Positions 8,883 to 17,959 of a DNA stretch of 64,000 bases are shown piece after piece (position 1 is the stretch's first letter; every line of letters starts with the position of its first letter). The stretch spans positions 1 through 64,000 of the forward strand of contig NZ_LGUR01000003.1 in the NCBI RefSeq assembly GCF_001270495.1, in the 5' to 3' direction. Source of the stretch: Streptomyces viridochromogenes (GTDB lineage Bacteria; Actinomycetota; Actinomycetes; Streptomycetales; Streptomycetaceae). The notes beneath the pieces were generated by a model, which was not told the DNA's origin, ran no database searches, and saw nothing but the letters and a program-made list of their open reading frames with translations. The translations under genes were made by a program, and so were the position numbers.

Positions 8883-11693
8883 TCAGAACAGGCTCAGCAA
8901 CGCCTCCGCCGGGTCCGCCAGCCCGTTCTCACCGTCCGGCAGCGGCAGTTCGAACCACACCGTCTTCCCGCGCGGCGTCCGGCGGGAGCCCCACGCGGCG
9001 CTGAGCAGGCCGACCAGTTGCAGTCCACGCCCGCCCTCGTCCGTGTCCCGGGCGCGCCGCCGGCGCGGCTGGACCAGGCCGGAGTCCCAGACCTCGCACA
9101 CCAGCGTGCTGTCCAGCAGCAGCCTCAGTCTGATCTCGCCCTCGCCGTAGCGCAGGGCGTTCGTGACCAGCTCGCTGACCAACAGCTCCGTGGTGTCGAC
9201 CAAGGGCTCCAGGTCCCACGACAGGAGCTGCCCGCGGGCGTACTCCCGGGCACGGCCCACACTGCGCGGCTCCCGCGGCAGCGTCCAGTCGCCGACCGAC
9301 TCGGCGGGCAGCCCCTGGACACGTGCCATCAGCAGCGCGATGTCGTCCTCGCCGTGGTGGCTGTCGAGAGTGTTGAGGACGTGGTCGCAGACGTCCTCCA
9401 GCGGGCGGGTCGGGTCGGTGAGCGCGCCGACGAACGCCTGGAGGCCCTCGTCCAGGGGGTGGTCGCGGGACTCGACCAGGCCGTCCGTGTAGAGGGCCAG
9501 CAGCGCGCCTTCCGGGAGTTCGACCTCCACCTCCTCGAACGGCTCCCCGCCCACCCCCAGCGGCATCCCCGGCGGCACGTCGAGCATCAGCGCGGCCTCG
9601 CCGGGTTCGACGAGGACCGGCGGCAGATGACCGGCGTTCGCGAAGGTGCAGCGGCGCGTGACGGAGTCGTAGACCGCGTACACGCAGGTCGCGAGGTACA
9701 CCTCGGACAGGTCCGCCTCGCGGGGCCGGCGGGCCGCGCGGGTGGCCTGCTGGACGCCGCCGGGGGCGCCGAGGCCGCGCGCGATCTCGTCCAGCGCCGA
9801 GAGGACCTCGGCCGGTTCGAGGTCCAGCAACGCCAACGTTCGAACGGCCGAACGGAGTTCGCCCATCGCCACGGCCGCACGGAGCCCTCGGCCCATGACG
9901 TCCCCGACGACCAACGCCGTGCGGTGACCGGGGAGTTCGATGACGTCGAACCAGTCACCGCCCACCTCGCTGGGCCGGTCGGAGGAGGAGTTGCCCGGCA
10001 GATAGCGGCAGGCGATGTCCAGGCCGGACGCGACCGGGTCCCCCGGCGGCAGCAGGGACCGTTGCAGTATCAGCGCGCGCTCGTGCTCGCGCCGGTACAG
10101 GCGGGCGTTGTCGATGCACACCGCCGCCCGCGCCGCCAGCTCCACCGCGAGGTCGCGGTCCCGGTCGCCGAACGGCTCGCTGCCCTTCGTGCGGGCGAAC
10201 TGCGCCAGTCCTACGACCGTGTCGTGGGCGACCATCGGCACCGCGAGCGTGGACTGGACGAGGCCGCCCTCCTCGCCGGGCACATACTGCGGCCGGGCGG
10301 TACGCAGGGCGTCCGCGCAGGGCGAGTTGAACGGGTAGTGGTGGACGGCGCCGACCGCGACGGGCACGCCACCGCCGACGAAGGGCGCGTCGGAGACGGC
10401 GCTGGAGAAGGCGACACGGCGCAGTTCCGCGCTGCCGTCGGCGAGGCCGGGCGGGGTCTCGTCGCCCGCCAGCAGCCCCTGGTAGAGGTCGACCGTGGCC
10501 AGGTCGCAGAAGCCGGGGACCACGATGTCGAGGAGTTCGCGGGCCGTGGTCTCCAGGTCGAGGGAGTTGCCGATGCGGGCACCGGCCTCGTTCAGCAGGG
10601 CGAGATTGCGCCGGGCGGCGGCGGCCTCGCGGGCGGCGGCGCGGCGCGCGGTGATGTCGATTCCGAGCCAGGCGATGCCGATGGGGCGGCCGCTGCCGCT
10701 GTGCACCCGGTAGAGGTTGACGGACCAGTGGCGGCGCTCGTCGGAGCCGGGCAGAAAGCCGCTGACGTGCATGTCCGTGATGGAGTCGCCGCTCTCCAGG
10801 ACGCGGCGCAGGGTCGCCGCGACGCGATCGGCCTCGGCGCGCGACAGATAGTCGTGCACGCCTTTGCCACGGTGGTCGTCGGGGGTGCCGCCGAAGAGGG
10901 AGGCGAACCGGTGGTTGACGCGGCGCACCCGCAGGTCGGGGTCGATCAGCAGGAAGCCGAACGGAGATTGACCGAATATCGACTGCGAGGCGGCGAGGTC
11001 GGTCTCCATCCGGCGGAGCGTGCGGACGTCGACGACGATGCAGACGGCGGCCTTCTCCCCGCCCTCGGTCCGCGTCGGCATGACGTACACCTCGGCGAGG
11101 CCGTCCTGACCGCGCCGCCCGTCCGGGCCGTCCTGCGCCCGGAACGGGACGACTCCGGTCCACTCCCGTCCGTCCAGGATCTCGGCCATCTTGCGCTGGC
11201 CCTGCTCGCGCAGGTCCGGGTCGACGAACGCCTCGATGGGGTCCATGCCGACGGCACGCTGGGCCGGGATGCCGAAGATCTGCTCGGCACGCAGGCTCCA
11301 CTGGTCGACCAGGCCGTCGGGGCCGATCGAGAAGGCCGCGACCTTGATGTAGTCGTAGATCGAGCCGGGCGGACTGCTCTGCCACATGGGGTCGCCGGGG
11401 CGAGGCTCGTCGACGGCGAAGCCGGGATCGCGGGGGGCGGGGGCGACGGCGGGGGCGGGGGTGTCCGAGGCGTACGGCCCCGGGGAGTCGCTTGCGCCGG
11501 TGCCACCGGAGTCCGACGTACCGCTGCGGGATTCGCCCGTCCCCTGTGTGTCATGAGAGGCGCGTGTGGCCCGTGTGCCGTGGGAATCGCCGCGGGAGGC
11601 CTGTGTGTCGTAGGCCCGCTCTCCCGCGGCCTTCGCCCTCGCGCCGTCCGACGGGTCCTCGGACTCCGTCGCCTTCGCTGGTATCTCGCTCAC
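8883..11693 (-). CDS. PAS-PAS-GAF-SpoIIE(PP2C)-HATPase regulatory phosphatase
   Basis: 936 aa. GTG 11693 is chosen because GGAGGGGAC lies upstream at good spacing; a longer reading is possible but lacks this. Order of domains: a low-complexity N-terminus (to about 110), two PAS domains (about 115-245 and 250-375), a GAF domain (about 400-560), a SpoIIE-type PP2C phosphatase (VGGDWFDVI and VGDVMGRGLRAA near 575-610), and a C-terminal HATPase_c domain (LLVSELVTNALRYG). Such Streptomyces proteins combine sensing, phosphatase and anti-sigma kinase modules in partner switching. The separate kinase 248 bases upstream is a plausible functional relative. The sensed signal cannot be read from sequence. 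Confidence 0.9.
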   Translation of the reverse strand: MSEIPAKATESEDPSDGARAKAAGERAYDTQASRGDSHGTRATRASHDTQGTGESRSGTSDSGGTGASDSPGPYASDTPAPAVAPAPRDPGFAVDEPRPGDPMWQSSPPGSIYDYIKVAAFSIGPDGLVDQWSLRAEQIFGIPAQRAVGMDPIEAFVDPDLREQGQRKMAEILDGREWTGVVPFRAQDGPDGRRGQDGLAEVYVMPTRTEGGEKAAVCIVVDVRTLRRMETDLAASQSIFGQSPFGFLLIDPDLRVRRVNHRFASLFGGTPDDHRGKGVHDYLSRAEADRVAATLRRVLESGDSITDMHVSGFLPGSDERRHWSVNLYRVHSGSGRPIGIAWLGIDITARRAAAREAAAARRNLALLNEAGARIGNSLDLETTARELLDIVVPGFCDLATVDLYQGLLAGDETPPGLADGSAELRRVAFSSAVSDAPFVGGGVPVAVGAVHHYPFNSPCADALRTARPQYVPGEEGGLVQSTLAVPMVAHDTVVGLAQFARTKGSEPFGDRDRDLAVELAARAAVCIDNARLYRREHERALILQRSLLPPGDPVASGLDIACRYLPGNSSSDRPSEVGGDWFDVIELPGHRTALVVGDVMGRGLRAAVAMGELRSAVRTLALLDLEPAEVLSALDEIARGLGAPGGVQQATRAARRPREADLSEVYLATCVYAVYDSVTRRCTFANAGHLPPVLVEPGEAALMLDVPPGMPLGVGGEPFEEVEVELPEGALLALYTDGLVESRDHPLDEGLQAFVGALTDPTRPLEDVCDHVLNTLDSHHGEDDIALLMARVQGLPAESVGDWTLPREPRSVGRAREYARGQLLSWDLEPLVDTTELLVSELVTNALRYGEGEIRLRLLLDSTLVCEVWDSGLVQPRRRRARDTDEGGRGLQLVGLLSAAWGSRRTPRGKTVWFELPLPDGENGLADPAEALLSLF

Positions 11694-11940
11694 GCGAACC
11701 GTCCCCTCCAGCTCACCGCGTCCGGCACCGGTCACCGGCGGCGGCTGCCCGCAGTATCCAGCACTACGGCCCCGCACAACACGGTGTTCACGATCACAGC
11801 ACGTTCCCGATGGTTTTCGGTCCCGGCCGCGGAAACACTTCCAGTCTTCTAACCAGCTGACACGCAGTCGAATCACGCGGTTCGACAACCGCCACTGGCC
11901 TGAACCAGTCACTCGACAGGGCGGGGGCGGGCGTACACCG

Positions 11941-12378
11941 TCACGGTCGCTCCGGCACCGCGAGCTCGAACCACACGGTCTTCCCCGTGTTCCGGCCCGG
12001 CCGGGTACCCCACCGGCGGGACGAGTGCGCCACGAGCTGGAGTCCGCGGCCGCTCTCGTCCTCGGGGTGCGCGACGCGTTCGCGAGGGGGGTCCGGGAGG
12101 GGGTCGGAGACCTCGACCAGGAGGACGCCGTCGAGGTCGGCGGGGCGGACCAGGCGTACGCCGATGGGCCCCGTGGCGTGCCTCAGGGAGTTGGTGACCA
12201 GCTCGCTGACCAGCAGCGCCGCGAGATCGGCGAGGCTGTCGAGGCCCCAGTCACGCAGTCGGCCACGCACAGCGGTACGTGCCGCGCGCACCGCACCCGC
12301 CTCGGCGGGAAAGGTCCACTCGGCGCAGCCGCCATCGGTGTCGATCACGCCGATCACTTCCCAGGCCAGCGAGCTCAC
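11941..12378 (-). CDS. Anti-sigma-factor-like HATPase (RsbW/SpoIIAB type)
   Basis: 145 aa, GTG start. It is a single GHKL/HATPase_c domain: N-box-like LLVSELVTNSLRHA, G1-like DESGRGLQLV, and the closing GKTVWFELAVP strand. Streptomyces genomes hold dozens of these. Known members phosphorylate anti-anti-sigma factors or bind sigma factors. It strongly resembles the last domain of the multidomain phosphatase just downstream on the same strand, suggesting shared ancestry or common partners. No sigma factor or anti-anti-sigma gene is adjacent. Confidence 0.88.
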   Translation of the reverse strand: MSSLAWEVIGVIDTDGGCAEWTFPAEAGAVRAARTAVRGRLRDWGLDSLADLAALLVSELVTNSLRHATGPIGVRLVRPADLDGVLLVEVSDPLPDPPRERVAHPEDESGRGLQLVAHSSRRWGTRPGRNTGKTVWFELAVPERP

Positions 12379-12442
12379 CCATGTCCGGTTTCATAGGGTT
12401 AATGAGCACATACCCTATATTCGATGGGCAGTACCGCAGGTT

Positions 12443-12880
12443 TCAGCCCGTCCGGGGGTCGCCCGCACCGCCGGCCCACCCCGCACCGCCGAGCCGCCCC
12501 GCGACCTCCCGAACCGCCGGCACGTCCTGGTCCAGCCAGTCCACGTCCCAGAGCTCCCCAGCTCCCAGCCAGCGCAGCGCATCATGGTCCTGAAGGGGCT
12601 TGGGCTCCCCGGAACCGGCAAGGAGTCGGACCGTCCACACATGCAGGACGTAGGGGGGCCTCAGGGGCCACGCCCCCGGCACCCGCTCGATCACCTCGGC
12701 GTCCACGCCGAGTTCCTCCCGCAACTCCCGCACGAGCGCCGCCTCGGGCGCCTCGCCGGGCTCGACCTTGCCCCCGGGCAACTCCCAGCGTCCGGCCAGT
12801 TCCTCGGGCGCACTGCGGCGCGCCGCGAGCAGGCGGCCCCCGTCCAGCAGCGCGGCGCCGACCACGATCCGTTCCGTCAT
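12443..12880 (-). CDS. NUDIX hydrolase, MutT-like
   Basis: 145 aa from ATG 12880; the longer frame upstream is Gly/Arg-rich and not conserved-looking. The NUDIX box is complete at about residues 37-59 (GGKVEPGE...REL.EELG, fitting GX5EX7REUXEEXGU). The opening VVGAALLDGGRLLAARR and the ELAGRWELPGG strand fit MutT/CTP pyrophosphatase-like housekeeping enzymes that hydrolyse nucleoside diphosphate-linked compounds, often oxidised nucleotides. The substrate is not determinable. The C-terminus ends in a Gly/Ala-rich tail. Confidence 0.9.
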   Translation of the reverse strand: MTERIVVGAALLDGGRLLAARRSAPEELAGRWELPGGKVEPGEAPEAALVRELREELGVDAEVIERVPGAWPLRPPYVLHVWTVRLLAGSGEPKPLQDHDALRWLGAGELWDVDWLDQDVPAVREVAGRLGGAGWAGGAGDPRTG

Positions 12881-12918
12881 ACGCCGGAGCCTAGGTCCTG
12901 CGGGGAGCACGCCGACCG

Positions 12919-13110
12919 TCAGTGGTCCGCGCTGTCCCCGTTCTGCGCGAGCCGCTCGACCCAGTACAGCTGCTTGTGTCCGCGACCGTCGAGGCTGTCC
13001 GCGATCTTCTGGGCCTCCGCCCGCGTCGCGTACCGGCCCACGCGGTAGCGATTGCCGTTGTCGTCCTGCCGAATCACGAGCCAAGGAAGAGTGATCGTGC
13101 TGTCGTTCAT
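12919..13110 (-). CDS. Small SPOR-like domain protein
   Basis: 63 aa from ATG 13110 with AAGGAG 11 bases upstream; a GTG at 13137 would start over that site. The sequence (PWLVIRQDDNGNRYRVGRYAT.AEAQKIADSL) matches a short SPOR-like fold: two strands, the R-YRVGRYATRAEAQ turn and a helix. SPOR domains bind denuded peptidoglycan when exported, but this protein has no signal peptide or membrane segment, so that role is doubtful here. It is a common Streptomyces small protein. Confidence 0.75.
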   Translation of the reverse strand: MNDSTITLPWLVIRQDDNGNRYRVGRYATRAEAQKIADSLDGRGHKQLYWVERLAQNGDSADH

Positions 13111-13475
13111 CGCGTCCCACCGCTCCTTCCCGCCCACGACCGCCCGAGTCCCTCCCCCAGCCTTCGGCCGGGGGGACCCCCATCTCGCTTCGCTCGCGGC
13201 CTGTGCCGTGCCCCGCCCGCTAAGGAAACCGCAATCCGCATATGCCCGAGCGTACGCCTAACCTTTACGCTGCGAATACGGCTTTTCACAAAGAGGTATG
13301 CAACCGGCCAAGTCACAGGGGGCGCACGGCATCGAATGCGCCGTGCGAAGACGTCGATGCATCCGGTCACGGGCATACCGCGGACGCACGGGGCGACCTG
13401 CGAAAACGGCCAGATTCGAACGGCGCCTGAAGGGGCGGGAGTTGAGGCTCTGCCGGAGGCAACTGCCGTGAAGGT
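13111..13475. other. Intergenic region without a recognisable gene
   Basis: Between the start of the SPOR-like gene and the stop of the GntR gene I see no coding sequence. The region must hold the promoter of the leftward SPOR-like gene. A lower-GC patch around 13235-13300 is the likely place, but I could not identify clear -35/-10 boxes. Confidence 0.4.
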
Positions 13476-13509
13476 GTGCGCTACTTCACGAACGAGTGCG
13501 CTACTTCAC
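13476..13509. repeat. 20-bp tandem duplication at the GntR gene end
   Basis: GTGCGCTACTTCAC occurs at 13476-13489 and again at 13496-13509, a 20-bp step (spacer GAACGA). The second copy contains the last two codons and the stop of the GntR gene, so the 3' end of the gene has been duplicated just outside it. Confidence 0.7.
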
Positions 13510-14253
13510 CGGGAGGTGGTACGCGACCCGGTAGCGGTCCGCCGGAATCACCACGTCCGCGGTCTCCACCGGACGGCCGGACGCGTAGTAGGTGCGCTGG
13601 ATGACCACGACCACATGACCGGGAACGCCACCCAGCGTCAGCAGTTCCTCCGCGAGGCCGGGGCGCGCGCCCACTTCCTCGGTCACGTTGTCCACGACGA
13701 CGTCGATGGCCGCCATGCGCTCGACGACGCCCATGCCGCCGAGCGGGCCCTCCTCGGGCAGCATCACGGGCGTACGGCCGGTGACGGCGAGCGGCTCCCA
13801 GGAGGTGGAGAGCATCATCGCCTCTCCCGCGTCCCGGAACAGGTACCTCGTGCACATGACGCGGTCTCCGGGCCGGATGCCGAGTCGCTCGGCGACCGCG
13901 ACGCTCGCCTCGGCCTGCGCGCTGTTGGACTCCCAGGTGCCGCGGGTCTCGCCGTCGGCCTGCTCCTGGCGGAAGGGCGTGGCGCCGGTCGGCGGGCGGA
14001 AGCCGGAGCGGGAGATCCGGCGGGGCACGGGCCGCTCACGGACGTACGTCCCGGAACCGGAGCGGCCCTCGACCAGCCCCTCGGCCATCAGCACCTTGCG
14101 GGCCTCCAGCGCGACGGTGTCCGAGACGCCGTACTCCTCGCGGATCCTGGCCTGGGACGGGAGGCGGGTGTGCGGTGGCAGCGAACCGTCGACGATCTTC
14201 TTGCGGAGATCACCCGCGACGCGCAGGTACGCCGGCTGCTCACCGAAAGTCAC
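13501..14253 (-). CDS. GntR family transcriptional regulator with UTRA domain
   Basis: 250 aa, GTG start with GGGAGCGG upstream. The N-terminal winged HTH (residues 8-75) shows the GntR pattern: DLRKKIVDGSLPP, LPSQARIREEYGVSD, ARKVLMAEGLVEGRSGSGTYV. The C-terminal part (about 95-245) is a UTRA ligand domain (RLGIRPGDRVMCTRYLFRD, SWEPLAVTG, RTYYASGRPVETADVVIPADRYR). HutC-subfamily regulators of this kind usually repress until a small ligand binds. An interrupted dyad around the TTGTACAGAC near 14270 could be an autoregulatory operator; this is inference. Ligand and targets are unknown. Confidence 0.92.
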   Translation of the reverse strand: MTFGEQPAYLRVAGDLRKKIVDGSLPPHTRLPSQARIREEYGVSDTVALEARKVLMAEGLVEGRSGSGTYVRERPVPRRISRSGFRPPTGATPFRQEQADGETRGTWESNSAQAEASVAVAERLGIRPGDRVMCTRYLFRDAGEAMMLSTSWEPLAVTGRTPVMLPEEGPLGGMGVVERMAAIDVVVDNVTEEVGARPGLAEELLTLGGVPGHVVVVIQRTYYASGRPVETADVVIPADRYRVAYHLPVK

Positions 14254-14412
14254 TGGCCGCTCCCATCAGCTTGTACAGACAGCAACAGCGTGGCAACCGT
14301 GGGTTGTCCCGTGCAAGCAAAGGCCAGAGAATCACTCGATGTGATGACTTGTGCCCGCGGAGGGCTTTACGCAGGCACTTTCTCCCCGCTATAGCCGCGC
14401 TCACACATCCGC

Positions 14413-15579
14413 TCACGCATCGAGGACGCCCGCGATCCCGCTCCCGCCGCCCTCGGAGTCGTCCTCGTAGGGCTCCGGCACCGTGGTGTCCAGGCCCAGA
14501 GCCTTGCGGGCGGTGACCGTCGTCGGGCCGTCGACGTAGTCGTACCCGCTTTCGTAGTGCGTGTAGAACGTGTCCGCGTCCCTCGCCACGGCCGCCCGGG
14601 ACCACTCCTTGCGGGCGTCCTCCATGTCCTCGATCAGATCGGCGACCGGCTTCTTCGCCTCGGCCCGCCAGCTGTGTCCGCGCAGCGCCGCGATCTGCTC
14701 GCCGAGTTCGGCGTGCACGTCCTTCGCCCAGTCCTGGTTGGCCGACAGGTCGTCCTCGGGGTACTCCTCGGGCTCCTCGTACAGGGCCGCGTCGATGGCG
14801 TTGGTCGCGGAGAGGAAGGCGGTCTGGTCGGCGTCGAGCGTCGTCGGGTCGGCGCGCAGCGAGCCGGTCAGCCTGCCGTCCTCGGCCGTGCTGCCGAGCA
14901 GGCAGGTGATCTCGCGGTCGCCGAGACGCCAGCTCTGCCGGGACGGGACGAGGTAGTAGACGTCCACGTCGTCCGGTACGGCCCAGGTGTCCATGGCGTA
15001 GCCGTCCTGGAGCGCATAGCACTTGTCGTCCGCGGTCAGCTCGATCTCGTCGTCGCCCGGGAAGGCGCCGCCCGGCAGCGTGACCACGGCGAACACCTCG
15101 CCGTCGTGCTCGCCGGCACAGGAGACCTCGTCGATGTCGTAGGCGTCGCCCTCCAGATCGCCGGTCGGGGTGTCGAAGCAGTCGCCCTTGGCGAGCGCGT
15201 AGGCGGTGCCGTCGCCCCGCGCGGCGCCCTTGAAGCCGTCCCAGAAGTCGGAGGCGGAGCCCGTGGACAGCGCCAGCACCCACAGTGCGAGCCCGACGGA
15301 GGACAGCACGGAACCGGCGATCGCCATGCCCTTGCCGCGCTCGCCCCTCTTCTTGATCTGCGCCAGCGCGATCAGCCCCAGCACCAGCCCCACGGCCGGC
15401 ACGAAGCAGAGGATGCCGAGGACGAGGGAACCGATGGCGACGCCGTTGACGGGCACGGGGCGGCCGTACGGACCGTAGGGGTGGTACGGGTACGCGTACG
15501 GCACCTGCGCGTACGGCCCTTGGGGCTGCTCCGGGGACCCTGGTGGCTGGTGGGGTCCGGGCGGCGGAGGTATGGACAC
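14413..15579 (-). CDS. DUF4190/septum-formation-like membrane protein
   Basis: 388 aa, GTG start with AGGAG about 12 bases upstream. A Pro/Tyr/Gly-rich cytosolic N-terminus (residues 1-40) precedes two membrane helices (about 44-72 and 84-106), which together form a DUF4190 unit. The large outside domain begins with KGDCFDTP and has paired Cys residues (VSCAGEHDGEVFAVV, DKCYAL, ITCLLG) as in the Septum_form family of actinobacteria. Those proteins are thought to act at the envelope, but specific roles are poorly known. The C-terminal 100 residues are acidic and helical. Confidence 0.82.
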   Translation of the reverse strand: MSIPPPPGPHQPPGSPEQPQGPYAQVPYAYPYHPYGPYGRPVPVNGVAIGSLVLGILCFVPAVGLVLGLIALAQIKKRGERGKGMAIAGSVLSSVGLALWVLALSTGSASDFWDGFKGAARGDGTAYALAKGDCFDTPTGDLEGDAYDIDEVSCAGEHDGEVFAVVTLPGGAFPGDDEIELTADDKCYALQDGYAMDTWAVPDDVDVYYLVPSRQSWRLGDREITCLLGSTAEDGRLTGSLRADPTTLDADQTAFLSATNAIDAALYEEPEEYPEDDLSANQDWAKDVHAELGEQIAALRGHSWRAEAKKPVADLIEDMEDARKEWSRAAVARDADTFYTHYESGYDYVDGPTTVTARKALGLDTTVPEPYEDDSEGGGSGIAGVLDA

Positions 15580-15707
15580 GAGTACCGTGCTCCTGGTTTC
15601 GGGCGGCGGCGCCGGGAGGGGAACGGGCGTACGACTGGGCGAATCGTAAGCGGGGGACGAGGGGGGATGTCAGGCCACCTCCGACCGCCGCTTCGGTTTC
15701 CTCGCCC

Positions 15708-15782
15708 CGCACCGCCACACGCGGCTCGCCCCCGCACCGCCACACGCGGCTCGCCCCCGCACCGCCACACGCGGCTCGCCCC
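15708..15782. repeat. Three perfect 25-bp tandem repeats
   Basis: The unit CGCACCGCCACACGCGGCTC + GCCCC occurs three times head to tail at 15708, 15733 and 15758. It lies in the 291-base gap between the DUF4190 gene start and the protease gene stop. There are no spacers, so it is not a CRISPR array; it looks like a replication-slippage array. Confidence 0.85.
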
Positions 15783-15870
15783 CGCGGCCCGGCCGGGTCA
15801 TGGACCCGAGCCGTACCGCGAGGACGAGGAGTACTACCGCCCCTGACTCAGGGCTGGAACTGACTCAGGG

Positions 15871-17448
15871 CTAGAACTGGAGCGCCCAGGCGTCGATCCG
15901 CCCGGTGTCGTAGTTCGCGTTGTCGCTCACCCGCAGCTTCCACGTGCCGTTGGCGGCCTCCGAGGAGGCGTTCACCGAGTACGTGGTGTTGATGTTGTCC
16001 GAACTGCCGCCCGTGCCGTACGCCTTCAGCGTGTACGCGGTGCCGTCGGGGGCGATCAGCTGGACCTGGAGGTCGCCGATGTACGTGTGCACGATGTGGA
16101 CCTCGACGGCCAGGTTGGAGGGCGCGTTGCCCGAGACGCCGGAGACCGTCACCGGGGACTCGGCCGTGGAGTTGTCGGCGATCGCGTAGTCACCGGTGTT
16201 CTCGAAGCGCGGGCCGGGCGGGGTGGTCGTACCGCCGCCGACGTAGAGCAGCCGGTTGGGCGAGCCCGTGCCGGGGCTGGTGACGACGCCGGAGGTGGCG
16301 GCGGCCGTCAGGGCCGAGGCGACCTGGGCCGGGGTGGCCGAGGGGTTGTCGGCGAGGTGGAGCGCGGCCGCGCCCGCCACGTGCGGGCTCGCCATCGACG
16401 TACCGGAGATGGTGTTGGTGGCCGAGTCGCCGGAGTTCCAGGCCGAGGTGATCGACGAGCCCGGCGCGAAGAGGTCCAGGACCGAACCGTAGTTGGAGTA
16501 GCTCGCGCGGGCGTCGCCGCTGGTGGTCGCGCCGACCGTGATGGCCTCGGTGACGCGTGCGGGCGACTTGGTGGAGGCGTTGGTGGACTCGTTGCCCGCC
16601 GCGACGGCGAAGGTGATGCCGGAGGCGATGGCGTTGCGCACGGCCGTGTCGAGGGCGGTGTCGGCGCCGCCGCCCAGGGACATGTTGGCGACGGCCGGCT
16701 TGACCGCGTTGCGGGCGACCCAGTCGATGCCGGCGACGACCTGGGCGGTGGTGCCCTGACCGGAGTTGTTCAGCACCCGGACGCCGACGATCTTCGCCTT
16801 CTTGGCCACACCGTGGGAACCGCCGGCGACCGTGCCCGCGACGTGCGTGCCGTGGCCGTGGCCGTCCTGGGCGGTGTTGTCGTTGTCGATGGCGTCGTAG
16901 CCGTAGGAGGCCCGCCCGCCGAAGTCGCTGTGGGTGATGCGGACACCGGTGTCGATCACGTACGCCGTCACACCCTGCCCGGCCGAGTCCGGGTACGTGT
17001 ACGAGCTGTTCAGCGGCAGGTTCTTCTGGTCGATGCGGTCCAGGCCCCAGGAGGGCGGGTTGGCCTGGGTCGCTTCGATGCCGAAGGTGCGGTTCTGGAC
17101 GACGGAGGCGACGGCCGGGTCGGCGGCGAGCCGCTTCGCCTCGGCCTCGGACGCCTCGATCGCGTAGCCGTTGAGGGCCTTCCTGTACGTCCGCTCGATG
17201 CCGGCGCCGTACTTCTCGACGAGGGTGCGCCCCGCGGTGGAGCCCGAACGGGCGTGGTCCGCCTTGAGGGTCACGATGTAGCTGTCGGCGACGGCGTCGG
17301 CCGCGCCCGCGTACTGGATACGGCCCTCGGGAGCGGCCGCGGCGGGGAGAGCGGAGACGAGGCCCGCGGTGAGCGCCGCGGTGGCCGCCACGCTGAGCGC
17401 GGCCAGTCTTCGCCGGGTGTCTCTTCGGGAGTTACGCATCACTGCCAT
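15871..17448 (-). CDS. Secreted S8 serine protease (subtilisin-like) with P domain
   Basis: 525 aa; ATG 17448 has GAGGAGG nine bases upstream. A Tat/Sec-like signal (RRDTRRRLAALSVAATAALTAG) leads to an I9 propeptide (YIVTLKADHAR...VQNRTFGIEA). The catalytic domain has all three residues: Asp in AYVIDTGVRITHSDF, His in DGHGHGTHVAGTVAGG and Ser in ISGTSMASPHVAGAAALH, with the oxyanion-region AVAAGNES. The last 120 residues, after a Pro/Gly/Thr linker, form a proprotein-convertase P domain (VTVSGVSGNAP, HTYIGDLQVQLIAPDGT, WKLRVSDNA). It is a typical extracellular Streptomyces protease that degrades protein outside the cell. Confidence 0.95.
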   Translation of the reverse strand: MAVMRNSRRDTRRRLAALSVAATAALTAGLVSALPAAAAPEGRIQYAGAADAVADSYIVTLKADHARSGSTAGRTLVEKYGAGIERTYRKALNGYAIEASEAEAKRLAADPAVASVVQNRTFGIEATQANPPSWGLDRIDQKNLPLNSSYTYPDSAGQGVTAYVIDTGVRITHSDFGGRASYGYDAIDNDNTAQDGHGHGTHVAGTVAGGSHGVAKKAKIVGVRVLNNSGQGTTAQVVAGIDWVARNAVKPAVANMSLGGGADTALDTAVRNAIASGITFAVAAGNESTNASTKSPARVTEAITVGATTSGDARASYSNYGSVLDLFAPGSSITSAWNSGDSATNTISGTSMASPHVAGAAALHLADNPSATPAQVASALTAAATSGVVTSPGTGSPNRLLYVGGGTTTPPGPRFENTGDYAIADNSTAESPVTVSGVSGNAPSNLAVEVHIVHTYIGDLQVQLIAPDGTAYTLKAYGTGGSSDNINTTYSVNASSEAANGTWKLRVSDNANYDTGRIDAWALQF

Positions 17449-17959
17449 CTGAGGGGTCCTCCTCGATTGGTGGCGCGCTGGTGGGGGGTGATGCAGGCAC
17501 ACCAGGACCCATCGAATAGACGTGATCATGACAACTTTGCCGACTTCGTCCATCCCGGACCCTGTGCGAGAGCTGTGCGCCCGCCGAAAGATTGAGGCCT
17601 GCACAGGAATTGCACAAGGGCCGTGCACGGACGTAACGGAGCTGCGGGGCAACGGTCATGACCGGTGATCAGCCGGTCGTGGCGACAGGCGTGGCGAAGA
17701 CCGTACCGATGGACGGCATCGATGGCCCCGCCTCCCCCGCGGCCGCCGGGGAGCGGGCCGAGCCCGCAGTACGGCGGTGAGGCGGGGACGGCGGGGCAGC
17801 CCGGCGCTGCTCGTACACCGCTTCACCCCCGCCCTGCGGACCGTCGCCCCGCACCTCAGCCGGCGTCTACGGGCCGGCGACGAGTCGGGCGCCGCCTCGC
17901 CGGACGCCCGCGGCGCAGCCGCCCGCCCCAAGGGCCGCCGCCCGGACGGCAACCCCCCG
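17449..17959. other. Intergenic region, no gene seen
   Basis: About 510 bases separate the protease start from the end of the dehydrogenase gene. The first 200 (17449-17650) are relatively AT-rich and probably carry the protease promoter. The remainder is extremely GC-rich; its open frames on both strands are arginine/proline/alanine shadows with no family resemblance. Confidence 0.4.

Noticed and set aside
7557..11852. 1431-codon forward frame across two genes
   Set aside because: It runs in shadow frames of the helical membrane protein and antisense to the SpoIIE phosphatase, both of which are well supported.
15708..15782. Possible CRISPR-like array
   Set aside because: The 25-bp units are directly adjacent with no spacers and no cas genes nearby; it is a tandem repeat.
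15796..15846. Open end reading PEPYREDEEYYRP that looks like the tail of a real protein
   Set aside because: Upstream of it the frame is only repeat translation without protein-like sequence; at most a 16-residue remnant, too little to call.
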